NCBI GenBank assembly: GCA_017519305.1
Contig: JAFWSN010000002.1
Location: 62,001 to 126,000, forward strand
From: Candidatus Saccharimonadota bacterium
GTDB lineage: Bacteria > Patescibacteriota > Saccharimonadia > Saccharimonadales > Saccharimonadaceae
Length of the DNA stretch: 64,000 nucleotides
Direction of reading: 5' to 3'
Shown here: positions 15,410 to 23,097 of the stretch, piece by piece
How the letters are laid out: each line of letters opens with the position of its first letter
How positions within the stretch are numbered: the first letter of the stretch is position 1
Notes under the pieces: generated by a model
Seen by the model: the letters and a program-made list of their open reading frames with translations, nothing else
Told to the model about the DNA's origin: nothing
Database searches by the model: none
Program-made: the position numbers and the translations under genes

Positions 15410-16411
15410 CTATTCGAGCGTAATCGCTTCAGAGATTTTACCGTTCTCTTTTAATTCAGCGAATAACTGATCAAATTTATTGAACGGTACGAAAATCGAA
15501 ACAAAGTTAACCTCGGTATTAGTCTTGGCAATCAATTTTACAAAGTAATAACCGTCGCCATTAATCGAAATAAACCTGCCGCTTTGTTGTCCAGCCTCAA
15601 GCTTAGTAGCTTCAGATGCACGTCCGCCATCAATGTTCCTACTATCTACTAGACCACCAGTTTCCTCGTAAGTAACCTTGCCGCCCAGCTTTTCATAAGC
15701 ACCCTTGAGATTACCTCCATTCTCTGCCAAAATCTTCTCCACCTGGTCAGCAGTCGCATTTGCTTCATCGTCAATCTTTGCCATTACCTTAGCTCTCAAT
15801 AGATTCAAATGAAGCATTCTTTCGTACTCGGATTTCGAAAGGCCAAAGTTGTCTCTCAAGATTTTGAGGAAACCTTCTTCGTTACGGTCGATACCACCAA
15901 CCTGGCGATGTCTCTCAAACTCAACCGCCACATCCTCATCTGTTACCGTTACGTCATTTTCGCGTGCCAATTTTGCAGCATAGGCATACTGTTCGGCATT
16001 ATCAAGCGCGGCTCTCTTATACTTAGTTCTCACGTAGTCAGCATCCACGTCGTTACCAAGCTTACCAGCTTGCTGTTCAATCGAAGAAAGGCTACTGCGA
16101 TAAAGCATCAAATAATCCGAAAAACGTACTTTTTCGCCATCAACTTCGGCCACTGAAACCGGAATAATTGTTGTCGCACGATATAAAATCTCATCGGTCA
16201 TCTGGAATTTATAAAGAGCCAACCAACCGCCGACTGCGACAAAAGCCATAATGATGAATGCAATCAAAACAGTATTCACGACGATACGGTGTTTGGTATA
16301 TTGCAAAGGATATTTAAATTTACGACCTTGCGCCAAAACCTCCTCGCGTCGCTCTTCAACTTTCTCGAGGTCAGTTTTGTTCTCAACCTTTTTTCTCTTG
16401 AGTAACTTCAT
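15410..16411 (-). CDS. Membrane-anchored SurA/PrsA-like foldase
   Basis: A 333-residue protein with a basic cytoplasmic N-terminus, one membrane helix (TVLIAFIIMAFVAVGGWLALY, about residues 47-67) and an extracytoplasmic SurA-N-like helical region (VSVAEVDGEKVRFSDYLMLY). A C-terminal part may correspond to a degenerate parvulin domain. These proteins help exported proteins fold. The isomerase signature is weak, so it may be a chaperone without activity. It is leaderless, and its -10 is fused with that of the divergent tRNA-Arg gene. Confidence 0.7.
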   Translation of the reverse strand: MKLLKRKKVENKTDLEKVEERREEVLAQGRKFKYPLQYTKHRIVVNTVLIAFIIMAFVAVGGWLALYKFQMTDEILYRATTIIPVSVAEVDGEKVRFSDYLMLYRSSLSSIEQQAGKLGNDVDADYVRTKYKRAALDNAEQYAYAAKLARENDVTVTDEDVAVEFERHRQVGGIDRNEEGFLKILRDNFGLSKSEYERMLHLNLLRAKVMAKIDDEANATADQVEKILAENGGNLKGAYEKLGGKVTYEETGGLVDSRNIDGGRASEATKLEAGQQSGRFISINGDGYYFVKLIAKTNTEVNFVSIFVPFNKFDQLFAELKENGKISEAITLE

Positions 16412-16426
16412 GGTATAATTATAGCA
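16411..16426. promoter_or_regulatory. Fused bidirectional promoter (foldase gene and tRNA-Arg)
   Basis: The 10-bp palindrome TATAATTATA (16414-16423) is flanked by TGG on the left and GCA on the right. It reads as TGG-TATAAT on the plus strand and TGC-TATAAT on the minus strand, the two hexamers sharing 2 bp. The plus promoter serves tRNA-Arg (16431) and the minus promoter serves the ATG at 16411 with a 6-nt gap. Confidence 0.65.
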
Positions 16427-16430
16427 TAAT

Positions 16431-16506
16431 GGCCCGGTGGCTCAATGGATAGAGCAATTCCGTCCTAAGGAAGAGGTTGTGCGTTCGACTCGCACCCGGG
16501 TCACCA
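16431..16506 (+). tRNA. tRNA-Arg (anticodon CCT)
   Basis: Acceptor GGCCCGG/CCGGGTC, D-stem GCTC/GAGC, anticodon loop GTCCTAA, T-stem GTGCG/CGCAC, discriminator A and encoded CCA. It reads AGG. The top base pair of the anticodon stem is an A-G mismatch. Confidence 0.93.
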
Positions 16507-16520
16507 AGATTTCGTATTAA

Positions 16521-16549
16521 AAAGAGAGAGCTTCAGCTCTCTCTTTTTT
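16521..16549 (+). terminator. Terminator of tRNA-Arg(CCT)
   Basis: AAGAGAGAGC, TTCA loop, GCTCTCTCTT, followed by a T run. Confidence 0.85.
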
Positions 16550-16554
16550 ACGAG

Positions 16555-16622
16555 ATCGCAGGTGACCATAGCCAGCAAGCGTAGCGCAGCTGGCGTCGTC
16601 ACCAATCGCAGGTGACCATAGC
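16555..16622. repeat. 18-bp direct repeats flanking a hairpin
   Basis: ATCGCAGGTGACCATAGC occurs at 16555-16572 and 16605-16622. Between them GCCAGC (16571-16576) pairs with GCTGGC (16589-16594), with GCG-TAG-CGC at the tip. The second repeat ends at the stop codon of the next gene. The unit is 50 bp long. The symmetry resembles a small REP-like element. Confidence 0.6.
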
Positions 16623-16623
16623 A

Positions 16624-16893
16624 CTAGTCTACGACGGCCATTTCCCCCTGTTTCGTTTCAACATTGTACCATCCTTCAAAGGTCTGATTCAGCGCATCTT
16701 CCGCCGTAAAATCAAAGATTTTTTCTTCGTTCTTTCGCGGTGTCAAAGACGTAATAGCTACTGCGTAACCAGCTTTTTGATTTCTATACGAAATTAAAAA
16801 CTGGACCCGCTTTTTGTTCCTTCTCGTTACGTTGCCTTTTTCTTTAAGACTCTCCCGAAGCGAGTATTCACCTGGGCCACCCATAATTTTCAT
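16624..16893 (-). CDS. Hypothetical 89-residue protein
   Basis: I do not recognise it. The sequence is basic in the middle (RRNKKRVQFLISYRNQKAGYAVAITS) and acidic near the end, with alternating strands that suggest a small beta-rich domain; there is no membrane segment. The start at 16893 is chosen because GGGAGGTGAA precedes it by 6 nt; an in-frame ATG at 16932 has no such site. It is a single-gene unit with a structured leader. Its strong Shine-Dalgarno site is like that of the alarmone synthetase gene and the 133-residue protein at 40.9 kb. Confidence 0.6.
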   Translation of the reverse strand: MKIMGGPGEYSLRESLKEKGNVTRRNKKRVQFLISYRNQKAGYAVAITSLTPRKNEEKIFDFTAEDALNQTFEGWYNVETKQGEMAVVD

Positions 16894-16962
16894 GTAAGGT
16901 TCACCTCCCAAAAAATAATAAAAACTCTTCAAAAAAGAGCTTCTCTTCTTACAATTATAGCA
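16894..16962 (-). promoter_or_regulatory. Promoter and leader with competing stems
   Basis: Minus-strand TGC-TATAAT (hexamer 16954-16959). The leader contains AAGAG, then CTCTT, then AAGAG followed by a long T-rich run. The central CTCTT can pair with either flank, and the second pairing is terminator-like. The stems are short (5 bp), so an attenuator role is only a possibility. Confidence 0.4.
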
Positions 16963-16985
16963 TGTTTTTAGGGATTTTCAAAGAC

Positions 16986-17011
16986 AAAAAGAACCCCAAA
17001 AGGGGTTCTTT
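16986..17011 (-). terminator. ndk terminator
   Basis: Minus-strand AAGAACCCC, short loop, GGGGTTCTT followed by TTTGTC, 14 nt beyond the ndk stop. Confidence 0.85.
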
Positions 17012-17024
17012 CGTAAAACTAAAC

Positions 17025-17540
17025 TTAACGAGTGTATTTTTCGTTCAAATCTGAATAATCGTAGAGTTCATTCTCGTTGAACCAGAGAGCAATCTCGGCC
17101 TTAGCCTCTTCGAGTGAGCCAGAAGCATGCACCAAGTTAGGCACACCAGTTCCCTTAGCGTCAGAATAACCAAAGCTCATGTGTGAGAAGTCACCACGAA
17201 TGGTACCCATCTCAGCAGATTTCGGTTCAGTTGGGCCAACAATCTTACGAACGAGTGGTTGAGCCTCAACGCCCTCGAGTACCATAGCAATCACTGGACC
17301 AGTCATCATGTACTCGACATTGTATTTGAAAACCTGTTCACCGCGACGAGTAATCATTTTACCGATGTCTTCGTAGTGCATGCGATAAAGTTTTTCATCT
17401 GGCATGACCATCTTCATACCGACAATCTTAAGACCAACACGCTCAAAGCGTTGGACGACTTCACCGATGATACCACGCTGAACTGTATCTGGTTTTAGAA
17501 CCACAAGTGTACGTTGGATATAGTCTTTTGAACTAACCAT
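17025..17540 (-). CDS. ndk: Nucleoside diphosphate kinase
   Basis: Transfers the terminal phosphate between nucleoside tri- and diphosphates through a phospho-histidine. RTLVVLKPDTVQRG, the Kpn-loop region and GTIRGDFS are typical. The active-site His is in NLVHASGSLEEAKAEI (family NxxHGSDS). About seven residues are inserted between RGDF and the active site (SHMSFGYSDAKGTG), and a C-terminal tail makes it 171 residues instead of about 140. AAAGGAG precedes the ATG at 17540. Confidence 0.94.
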   Translation of the reverse strand: MVSSKDYIQRTLVVLKPDTVQRGIIGEVVQRFERVGLKIVGMKMVMPDEKLYRMHYEDIGKMITRRGEQVFKYNVEYMMTGPVIAMVLEGVEAQPLVRKIVGPTEPKSAEMGTIRGDFSHMSFGYSDAKGTGVPNLVHASGSLEEAKAEIALWFNENELYDYSDLNEKYTR

Positions 17541-17564
17541 ATATTCTCCTTTTAGCTTTTGTAA

Positions 17565-17585
17565 ATTATATCATATAATATAGTC
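17565..17585. promoter_or_regulatory. Divergent promoters of ndk and the Xer gene
   Basis: Minus-strand TGA-TATAAT (17565-17570) gives ndk an 18-nt leader with a Shine-Dalgarno site. Plus-strand TATAAT (17574-17579) lies 6 nt from the Xer ATG at 17586, so that message should be leaderless. Both initiation styles start from one 15-bp region. Confidence 0.6.
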
Positions 17586-18521
17586 ATGTACGTATCTGAC
17601 TTAGTCGAAGACTTCCTCGAGGCACTCGAAATCGAATCTGGCCGTAGCAAGAAGACCGTCGAAAACTATCGTCTCTATCTTTATCGTTTCGTCGAAATCG
17701 CTACTGAAATTTTGGACCGTGATCTTAAGCCCGCCGACATCACCCCTGATCTACTTCGCAAATACCGTCTCAAGCTCAATCGTTACGAATCACCAAATGG
17801 CGACGAAAATCTCGCCATCATCACCCAGTCCTACCATCTCATTGCGCTGCGCGGTTTTCTTAAATATCTCGCCAAACGCGACATCAAATCGCTTGATCCT
17901 TCCCTAGTAGAGCTCCCGCACATCATTAGAAAACAGGTCACTTTCCTCACCGTAGATGAAGTCGAGCGCCTATTAAACCAAATTGATCTCACCACCGAAT
18001 CTGGCCTGAGGGACCGCGCTATCATCGAACTACTTTATTCCGGCGGCCTTCGCGTTTCCGAACTAATTAACCTAAACCGCGACTCTATTAACCTAGAACG
18101 CCGCGAATTCGTAGTCCGTGGTAAAGGCAGCAAAGATCGCCCAATTTTCATTTCCGAAGCCGCCGCCGACCGCGTCGCCGAATACCTCGGCGCCCGTAGC
18201 GATTCCCTTCCGGCATTATTCTTAAACAACAGCAAGAACACTGGCACCGTCGACACTTCCGGCAATCACCGTCGTCTCACTGCTCGTTCGGTTGAGCGCA
18301 TCATCGAAAAATATGCCCGCATGGCCGGCATCACTAAACATGTTAGTCCGCACACCTTGCGCCACTCTTTTGCCACAGATCTCTTAATGAACGGTGCCGA
18401 TCTTCGTTCCGTCCAATCACTCCTTGGCCATGCCGATGTTTCAACCACCCAAATTTACACCCACGTCACGGATCAACACTTAAAAGAAATCCACGACAAA
18501 TTTCACAGCGAAACTAATTAG
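17586..18521 (+). CDS. xerC: Tyrosine recombinase XerC/XerD-like
   Basis: A 311-residue site-specific recombinase, probably resolving chromosome dimers with FtsK, which is also encoded in this window. An N-terminal SAM-like core-binding domain is followed by the catalytic domain with Arg in GGLRVSEL, Lys in RGKGSKDR, His-x-x-Arg in HTLRHSFATDLL, His in LGHADVSTTQ and Tyr in IYTHVT. No second Xer gene is seen here. Its stop overlaps the convergent minor pilin gene by 4 nt. The symbol is by family; xerD or a single-Xer system is equally possible. Confidence 0.9.
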   Translation: MYVSDLVEDFLEALEIESGRSKKTVENYRLYLYRFVEIATEILDRDLKPADITPDLLRKYRLKLNRYESPNGDENLAIITQSYHLIALRGFLKYLAKRDIKSLDPSLVELPHIIRKQVTFLTVDEVERLLNQIDLTTESGLRDRAIIELLYSGGLRVSELINLNRDSINLERREFVVRGKGSKDRPIFISEAAADRVAEYLGARSDSLPALFLNNSKNTGTVDTSGNHRRLTARSVERIIEKYARMAGITKHVSPHTLRHSFATDLLMNGADLRSVQSLLGHADVSTTQIYTHVTDQHLKEIHDKFHSETN

Positions 18522-19234
18522 ACTTCTGGATCGTACAAACGAATCACCGTCGAAACAATCGTCGGCACATCAGAGCCCGGAGCTTGCCAACAAGAACGAA
18601 TATAGAAATCAAAGAAAGCCGCAGCTTTTTTCACGCCACCAACTTCTACTATGTTAGTCTTAGCGATGTCTTTTACTGCAATCACATAAATCCCCTCCGC
18701 CGCTGTCATATTTTTCGCAAGGCTAGTTCCACTATACATCTTGTCCTGATTATTAAACATCAACCTTGGATAAAGCGGTGCTTCTTTAAATAGCGCCGGC
18801 GAAGTCTTGCCATCATACAAAATACCGGTCGCGCTAATACTATTACTACCGGTAGTATAGAGATTATGGTAGTTAATTATGAAGCCATATTTCTTCACTT
18901 CCCCCTCATTGCTATAAAGCTCGGCGCAGGTTTTTGGCGCAAACTCTAGCACGCTAGTGTCGGTTGTTGCTTCGTTCTTAATCGCATACCACAAATTCTT
19001 ATAAGCTGAGTCGTCCACGTGTGCATTGATTTCAGATACATATGAAGATTGAATAAATCTTAGCGCTTCCGCCTCGGCATCAATCTCGTTTCTGGCCATC
19101 GTTGATTCGAGCGCCGCCTGAACTTTGGAAGTGCTGTTATTCATCAAGGCCACTACCGAAATTGCGACCATCGAAAAAATTCCTGTTGCAAACATCACCT
19201 CAATTAATGTGTCGCCAGAAAACTTCTTCAACAT
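18518..19234 (-). CDS. Type IV minor pilin / pseudopilin (PilV-like)
   Basis: A 238-residue prepilin-like protein. A short leader ending in KKFSG precedes DTLIEVMFATGIFSMVAIS, so PilD should cut after Gly7, leaving Asp at +1 instead of the usual Phe but keeping Glu at +5. A soluble domain with three cysteines follows. It is placed directly after pilD but has its own extended -10 (TGC-TAAAAT) overlapping the pilD stop, 6 nt from its ATG. Its position and size suit a minor pilin at the pilus tip or base. Confidence 0.75.
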   Translation of the reverse strand: MLKKFSGDTLIEVMFATGIFSMVAISVVALMNNSTSKVQAALESTMARNEIDAEAEALRFIQSSYVSEINAHVDDSAYKNLWYAIKNEATTDTSVLEFAPKTCAELYSNEGEVKKYGFIINYHNLYTTGSNSISATGILYDGKTSPALFKEAPLYPRLMFNNQDKMYSGTSLAKNMTAAEGIYVIAVKDIAKTNIVEVGGVKKAAAFFDFYIRSCWQAPGSDVPTIVSTVIRLYDPEV

Positions 19235-19238
19235 ACAT

Positions 19239-20045
19239 TTATTTTAGCATAAGTTGTTTAAAAATTAGCCCATTTAGCACCTTGGCAAATACCAAAACTA
19301 TCACAAAAGCCATCACCAAAAACGGCCCAAAATAAATCTTTTGATTTTTCTTTTTTCTCACCGTTGGATACATAATAATTAAGCCTAGGCAGTTTGATAA
19401 ACATAGCACAATCAAAGCCAACCATGCTTCACTAAGCGAAAGTGCAATAATAAGCCCCAAAACCCAATCGCCACTACCAACCCATTTCCCGCGCGACACG
19501 AGATAAAGCACCAAATAAATTCCACCAAGAATCGCCACAGCCCCCAAAAGATTCCAAAGCATCGGTAGCGAAAATCCATAAAGCCAAATCTTACACCCCG
19601 CCACGCCGGCCGCCAAAACTAAAGCAATCACCAACATAAAGCTTGGTAATTCCCCCCACATTCCATCATAGATTGCCAAAAATCCCAACGCTGTCACTAG
19701 CAATAAATCTAGTACAAAAATCATTTTTCCCAGCAAAGTCATCTCGAACGGATTCAAGGCCAAGGCAACACCCAGAAAAGCCAGGCCCATCAAGAGCTCT
19801 GCCAAAATTTCCATCATGCCAATTTTCTTCTTACAATAACGACACTTGCCACCAAGCAAAATCCAAGAGAAGATCGGGATATTATCATACCATTTCAACT
19901 GTTTGTTACAGCTAAGGCACACTGAACGTTGGCCAAGTTTTTTCCCGCCAACATCCTTATAATGTAGCCGCCAAGCCTGGCAAGCCAGGAACGAACCCAT
20001 CACGGTTCCTAGCACAAACATCCCTATAAAAAACCCGATTTCCAT
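19239..20045 (-). CDS. pilD: Prepilin peptidase / N-methyltransferase
   Basis: A polytopic inner-membrane aspartyl protease that removes prepilin leaders and methylates the new N-terminus. The cytoplasmic loop carries two CxxC pairs (CLSCNKQ and CRYCKKK). The catalytic aspartates are probably in AIYDGMWGELPS and GSGDWVLG. The length of 268 residues is normal. It would process the major pilin at 20132 and the minor pilin next to it. The start lies 6 nt from a TGG-TAATAT box. Confidence 0.92.
   Translation of the reverse strand: MEIGFFIGMFVLGTVMGSFLACQAWRLHYKDVGGKKLGQRSVCLSCNKQLKWYDNIPIFSWILLGGKCRYCKKKIGMMEILAELLMGLAFLGVALALNPFEMTLLGKMIFVLDLLLVTALGFLAIYDGMWGELPSFMLVIALVLAAGVAGCKIWLYGFSLPMLWNLLGAVAILGGIYLVLYLVSRGKWVGSGDWVLGLIIALSLSEAWLALIVLCLSNCLGLIIMYPTVRKKKNQKIYFGPFLVMAFVIVLVFAKVLNGLIFKQLMLK
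19241..19249 (-). promoter_or_regulatory. Leaderless promoter of the minor pilin gene
   Basis: TGC-TAAAAT (hexamer 19241-19246) overlaps the pilD stop codon and lies 6 nt from the ATG at 19234. Confidence 0.5.
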
Positions 20046-20051
20046 ACGCTT

Positions 20052-20060
20052 ATATTACCA
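20052..20060 (-). promoter_or_regulatory. Leaderless promoter of pilD
   Basis: Minus-strand TGG-TAATAT (hexamer 20052-20057), 6 nt from the pilD ATG at 20045. The hexamer is less consensus than the others. Confidence 0.4.
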
Positions 20061-20068
20061 TAAACACC

Positions 20069-20097
20069 TTGCAAAAAACATTTTTTCCGTATATATT
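20069..20097 (+). promoter_or_regulatory. Major pilin promoter
   Basis: TTGCAA (20069-20074), 17-nt spacer, TATATT (20092-20097). The leader of about 28 nt contains AAGAAAGGA before the ATG. Confidence 0.5.
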
Positions 20098-20131
20098 ATA
20101 AATAATACATAACTATTAAGAAAGGATAGTA

Positions 20132-20722
20132 ATGGCAAAAAATAATATTAAGTCTAAGAAGGGCTTTACCATCATCGAGGTCGTGCTCGTGCTTGCAATC
20201 GCCGGTCTTATCTTCCTCATGGTGTTCATCGCACTTCCTGCACTTCAATCATCTCAGCGTGATACTCAACGCCGCGACGATATGGCTCGCTTCTCGTCAC
20301 AGCTCAACCAGTATTCCGCTAATAACCGTGGTAAAATCCCAAGCGACCAAAAAGAGTGGAACAGCTTCTTGCTTGAGTACCTAGCAAAAGTTGATACCTC
20401 AACCAACTCAAGGACTACCGCTTGTAAAGGCGTTAACACTGCTACTATCGACTCACTCAAACCTTGTCTCCAGGCAGCAGCCAAAGATGGTTCCAACCAA
20501 TTCGTTGATCCAGATGGTGACGCATACATCGTCCAATACGTTGGTTCTATGAACGCTAGCGCCAATGCGAACATGGCTAGAACAAACAGCTTCAACCACT
20601 ACATCTACGTTTATGACTACGCACAATGTGATGGTGAATCTGTCATCACTTCTACTGGTGCTCGTAAAGTTGCTATTTCTTTCCGTCTTGAATCAGCTGG
20701 TGTGTTCTGCGGCACTAACTAA
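20132..20722 (+). CDS. pilA: Type IV major pilin-like prepilin
   Basis: A 196-residue prepilin. The leader ends in KSKKG and the mature N-terminus is FTIIEVVLVLAIAGLIFLMV, the canonical type III signal with Glu at +5. The globular part has four cysteines (TACKG, KPCLQ, AQCDG, VFCGT) that could form two disulfides. It is a single-gene unit between a near-consensus promoter and a strong terminator, which suits a highly expressed fibre subunit. Confidence 0.88.
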   Translation: MAKNNIKSKKGFTIIEVVLVLAIAGLIFLMVFIALPALQSSQRDTQRRDDMARFSSQLNQYSANNRGKIPSDQKEWNSFLLEYLAKVDTSTNSRTTACKGVNTATIDSLKPCLQAAAKDGSNQFVDPDGDAYIVQYVGSMNASANANMARTNSFNHYIYVYDYAQCDGESVITSTGARKVAISFRLESAGVFCGTN

Positions 20723-20736
20723 TTCTAGTGATAGTC

Positions 20737-20763
20737 AAAAAGCTCCCGCAAGGGAGTTTTTTT
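20737..20763. terminator. Terminator between pilA and pilC
   Basis: AAAAAGCTCCC, GCAA loop, GGGAGTTTTTTT. It works for pilA and, read backwards, for the pilMNO-BTC unit. Confidence 0.85.
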
Positions 20764-20785
20764 GATACCTTAAATAAACTATATA

Positions 20786-21988
20786 TTATATAGCACTTAC
20801 TAGTGAGTAGATTGGAAGCAGCGTACCACCAATTACGATACCAATCAAACCAGCCATCACAACCATGAGAACTGGCTCAATCATAGTCGAAATTGCAGCG
20901 ATTTGTTCATCCAGTTCAGATTCATATACTTGTGCAGCCTTGCCCAACATCTCATCAATCTTACCAGACTGCTCACCAATCGAAGCCATCTGTGGCACCA
21001 AAGGAAGCATATAATTACGATTCGTTAGCGCTTCAGACAAAGGTTTACCACCTTTTACAATATCGACTGCTTTCTTATATTCTTCCGACGTCAAAACGTT
21101 ATTAGTTGAATCAGCGGCAATGTTCACCGACTCAATCATCGGCACACCAGTCGCGAGCATCATTTCAAGCGTCCTAGCAAAACGTGAGACATAAAGTTTT
21201 CTAAACAATTTACCAAAGATAATTACTCTTAATTTAAAGCCATCCCAAACCTTGCGACCAGAAGGAGTTTTAACAAATGAAACTGCACCAAACACCGCCA
21301 AAATTACGACAATTACTACTAGCCACCAGAACTGGCCAAAGAAGTTGGTTACGCCAAACAAGAACTTAGTGAGGAATGGTAGCTCTTTACGCATATCAGC
21401 ATAAAGACTTGCCACCTGTGGCACCACCATAATCATCAAGAATGCCAACACTGCAATAATTACCACTAAGATAATTGCTGGATAAATCATTGCGCCACGG
21501 ATTTTCGAAAGCATCGCCTGGTCTTTTTCTTCCTGGTCAGCCAAACGTTTCAAAGCCAAATCAAGCGTACCAGACATTTCACCAGCCGCAATCAAAGAGA
21601 CATAGACATCATTAAACACTTCTGGGTGCAAAGCGAATGCTTCGTGCAAAGACTTACCAGCCTCTACCGAACCCAAAATCTCTTCTACAATAGCGCGCAT
21701 ACCGTTAGAATCAGTCTGATCAATAATCGTACGCAAACTTACCGAAAGTGGCAAACCAGCCGCAATCAAAGTCGAGAATTGCCTCGTAAAAACAATGCGA
21801 TCTTTGGCTTTGATTTTGTTCGAAGCTTTAACTAGAATATTGCCTTTGCCATACTCGACAATCGTATCTGGGATATAACCCTGCTCAAGCAAAAGTTTAC
21901 CGGCCATCCTTTCGTTTTCAGCCTGAATGCTACCCTTAATTATCTTTCCGGAAGCTTTGTCTTTTGCTTTGTAATCAAACCTGCGCAT
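20786..21988 (-). CDS. pilC: Type IV pilus inner-membrane platform protein PilC
   Basis: A 400-residue GspF/PilC protein that couples the cytoplasmic ATPases to pilin movement. It has an N-terminal RRFDYKAKDKASGKIIKGSI segment, two repeated cytoplasmic helical domains (RQFSTLIAAGLPLS and RFARTLEMMLATGVPM) and three membrane helices. The start overlaps the pilT stop by one base in TAATG, which suggests coupled translation. Confidence 0.94.
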   Translation of the reverse strand: MRRFDYKAKDKASGKIIKGSIQAENERMAGKLLLEQGYIPDTIVEYGKGNILVKASNKIKAKDRIVFTRQFSTLIAAGLPLSVSLRTIIDQTDSNGMRAIVEEILGSVEAGKSLHEAFALHPEVFNDVYVSLIAAGEMSGTLDLALKRLADQEEKDQAMLSKIRGAMIYPAIILVVIIAVLAFLMIMVVPQVASLYADMRKELPFLTKFLFGVTNFFGQFWWLVVIVVILAVFGAVSFVKTPSGRKVWDGFKLRVIIFGKLFRKLYVSRFARTLEMMLATGVPMIESVNIAADSTNNVLTSEEYKKAVDIVKGGKPLSEALTNRNYMLPLVPQMASIGEQSGKIDEMLGKAAQVYESELDEQIAAISTMIEPVLMVVMAGLIGIVIGGTLLPIYSLVSAI

Positions 21989-23076
21989 TAACCCCTCACC
22001 AATCTCGTTAATTCATTAATATCTACCGCATACTCACGTGCAACGTCATAAGTAATCACGCCAGTCTTCACTAAACCAGCCAAGGTTCTATCCATTGTCT
22101 GCATGCCCTGGTCGCCACCGGTCTGAATTGCCGTATCAATCTGGTGGGTCTTCCCTTCACGAATCAAAGAGCGAATACCTGGGTTTGCTACCATAATCTC
22201 TGCTGCACAAACTTGACCACCGCCAATTGCTGGCACCAAGCGCTGCGAGCAAATCGCCATCAACATATTTGAAAGCTGTGAACGCACCTGTGGTTGCTGA
22301 TAGGATGGGAATACATCGATAATACGATCAATGGATTGTGCGGCTGAGTTAGTGTGAAGCGTTGCAAATACCAAGTGACCAGTCTCCGCCACCGTAATAG
22401 CTGCCTGAATCGTTTCAAGATCGCGCATCTCACCAATAAGCACTACATCTGGATCTTCACGCAACACCGAACGAAGTGCGGCCGCAAAGCTAAACGTATC
22501 ATAATGCACTTCGCGTTGTACCACGACTGAACGCTTAGATTTATGCGTAAATTCAATTGGATCTTCAATCGTAATGATATGGCGTGCTTTTTCGCTGTTA
22601 ATCTTATCAATCAAAGCCGCCAACGTGGTAGACTTACCAGAACCGGTTGGACCAGTCACTAATACCAAACCACGTGGAAAATCAGCAAAACTTTCTACGA
22701 TATTTGGCATGCCAAGCTCGTTAATAGTTCTAATCTGACTCGGGATCAAACGGAAAGCCGCAGCTAACTTACCACGTTCATGGAAAGCATTAACGCGGAA
22801 GCGTGCCAAATCACCGAAAGCAAACGAGTAGTCAAACTCTTTGTCTTTGATCAATTTTTTACGCTGATCTTCATCAAGGGTTGCAAAAACCAAATCACGC
22901 ACCATTTGTTCGTCAAGAACCGGCGCATTTACAATCGGGGTCAAAGCACCGCTAACACGCAAGATTGGCTGCAAACCACTTTGAATATGAATATCGGAAG
23001 CACGCCTGCGAACACACTCCTCGAGCAAATTCTCAATCTTGATTGTTGGCAGACTGTTTTGCGTATTGTTTTCCAT
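21988..23076 (-). CDS. pilT: Pilus retraction ATPase PilT
   Basis: A 362-residue hexameric ATPase that depolymerises the pilus and drives twitching. Walker A is GPTGSGKS. The Asp-box IEDPIEF, the Walker B region DVVLIGEMRDLET and the His-box GHLVFATLHTNSA are present, as is the PilT-type AIRxLIRE-like segment GIRSLIREGKTHQ. It lies 21 nt after pilB. Having both PilB and PilT implies extendable and retractable pili. Confidence 0.95.
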   Translation of the reverse strand: MENNTQNSLPTIKIENLLEECVRRRASDIHIQSGLQPILRVSGALTPIVNAPVLDEQMVRDLVFATLDEDQRKKLIKDKEFDYSFAFGDLARFRVNAFHERGKLAAAFRLIPSQIRTINELGMPNIVESFADFPRGLVLVTGPTGSGKSTTLAALIDKINSEKARHIITIEDPIEFTHKSKRSVVVQREVHYDTFSFAAALRSVLREDPDVVLIGEMRDLETIQAAITVAETGHLVFATLHTNSAAQSIDRIIDVFPSYQQPQVRSQLSNMLMAICSQRLVPAIGGGQVCAAEIMVANPGIRSLIREGKTHQIDTAIQTGGDQGMQTMDRTLAGLVKTGVITYDVAREYAVDINELTRLVRG

Positions 23077-23097
23077 ATCAAAATTATACCACGAGCG

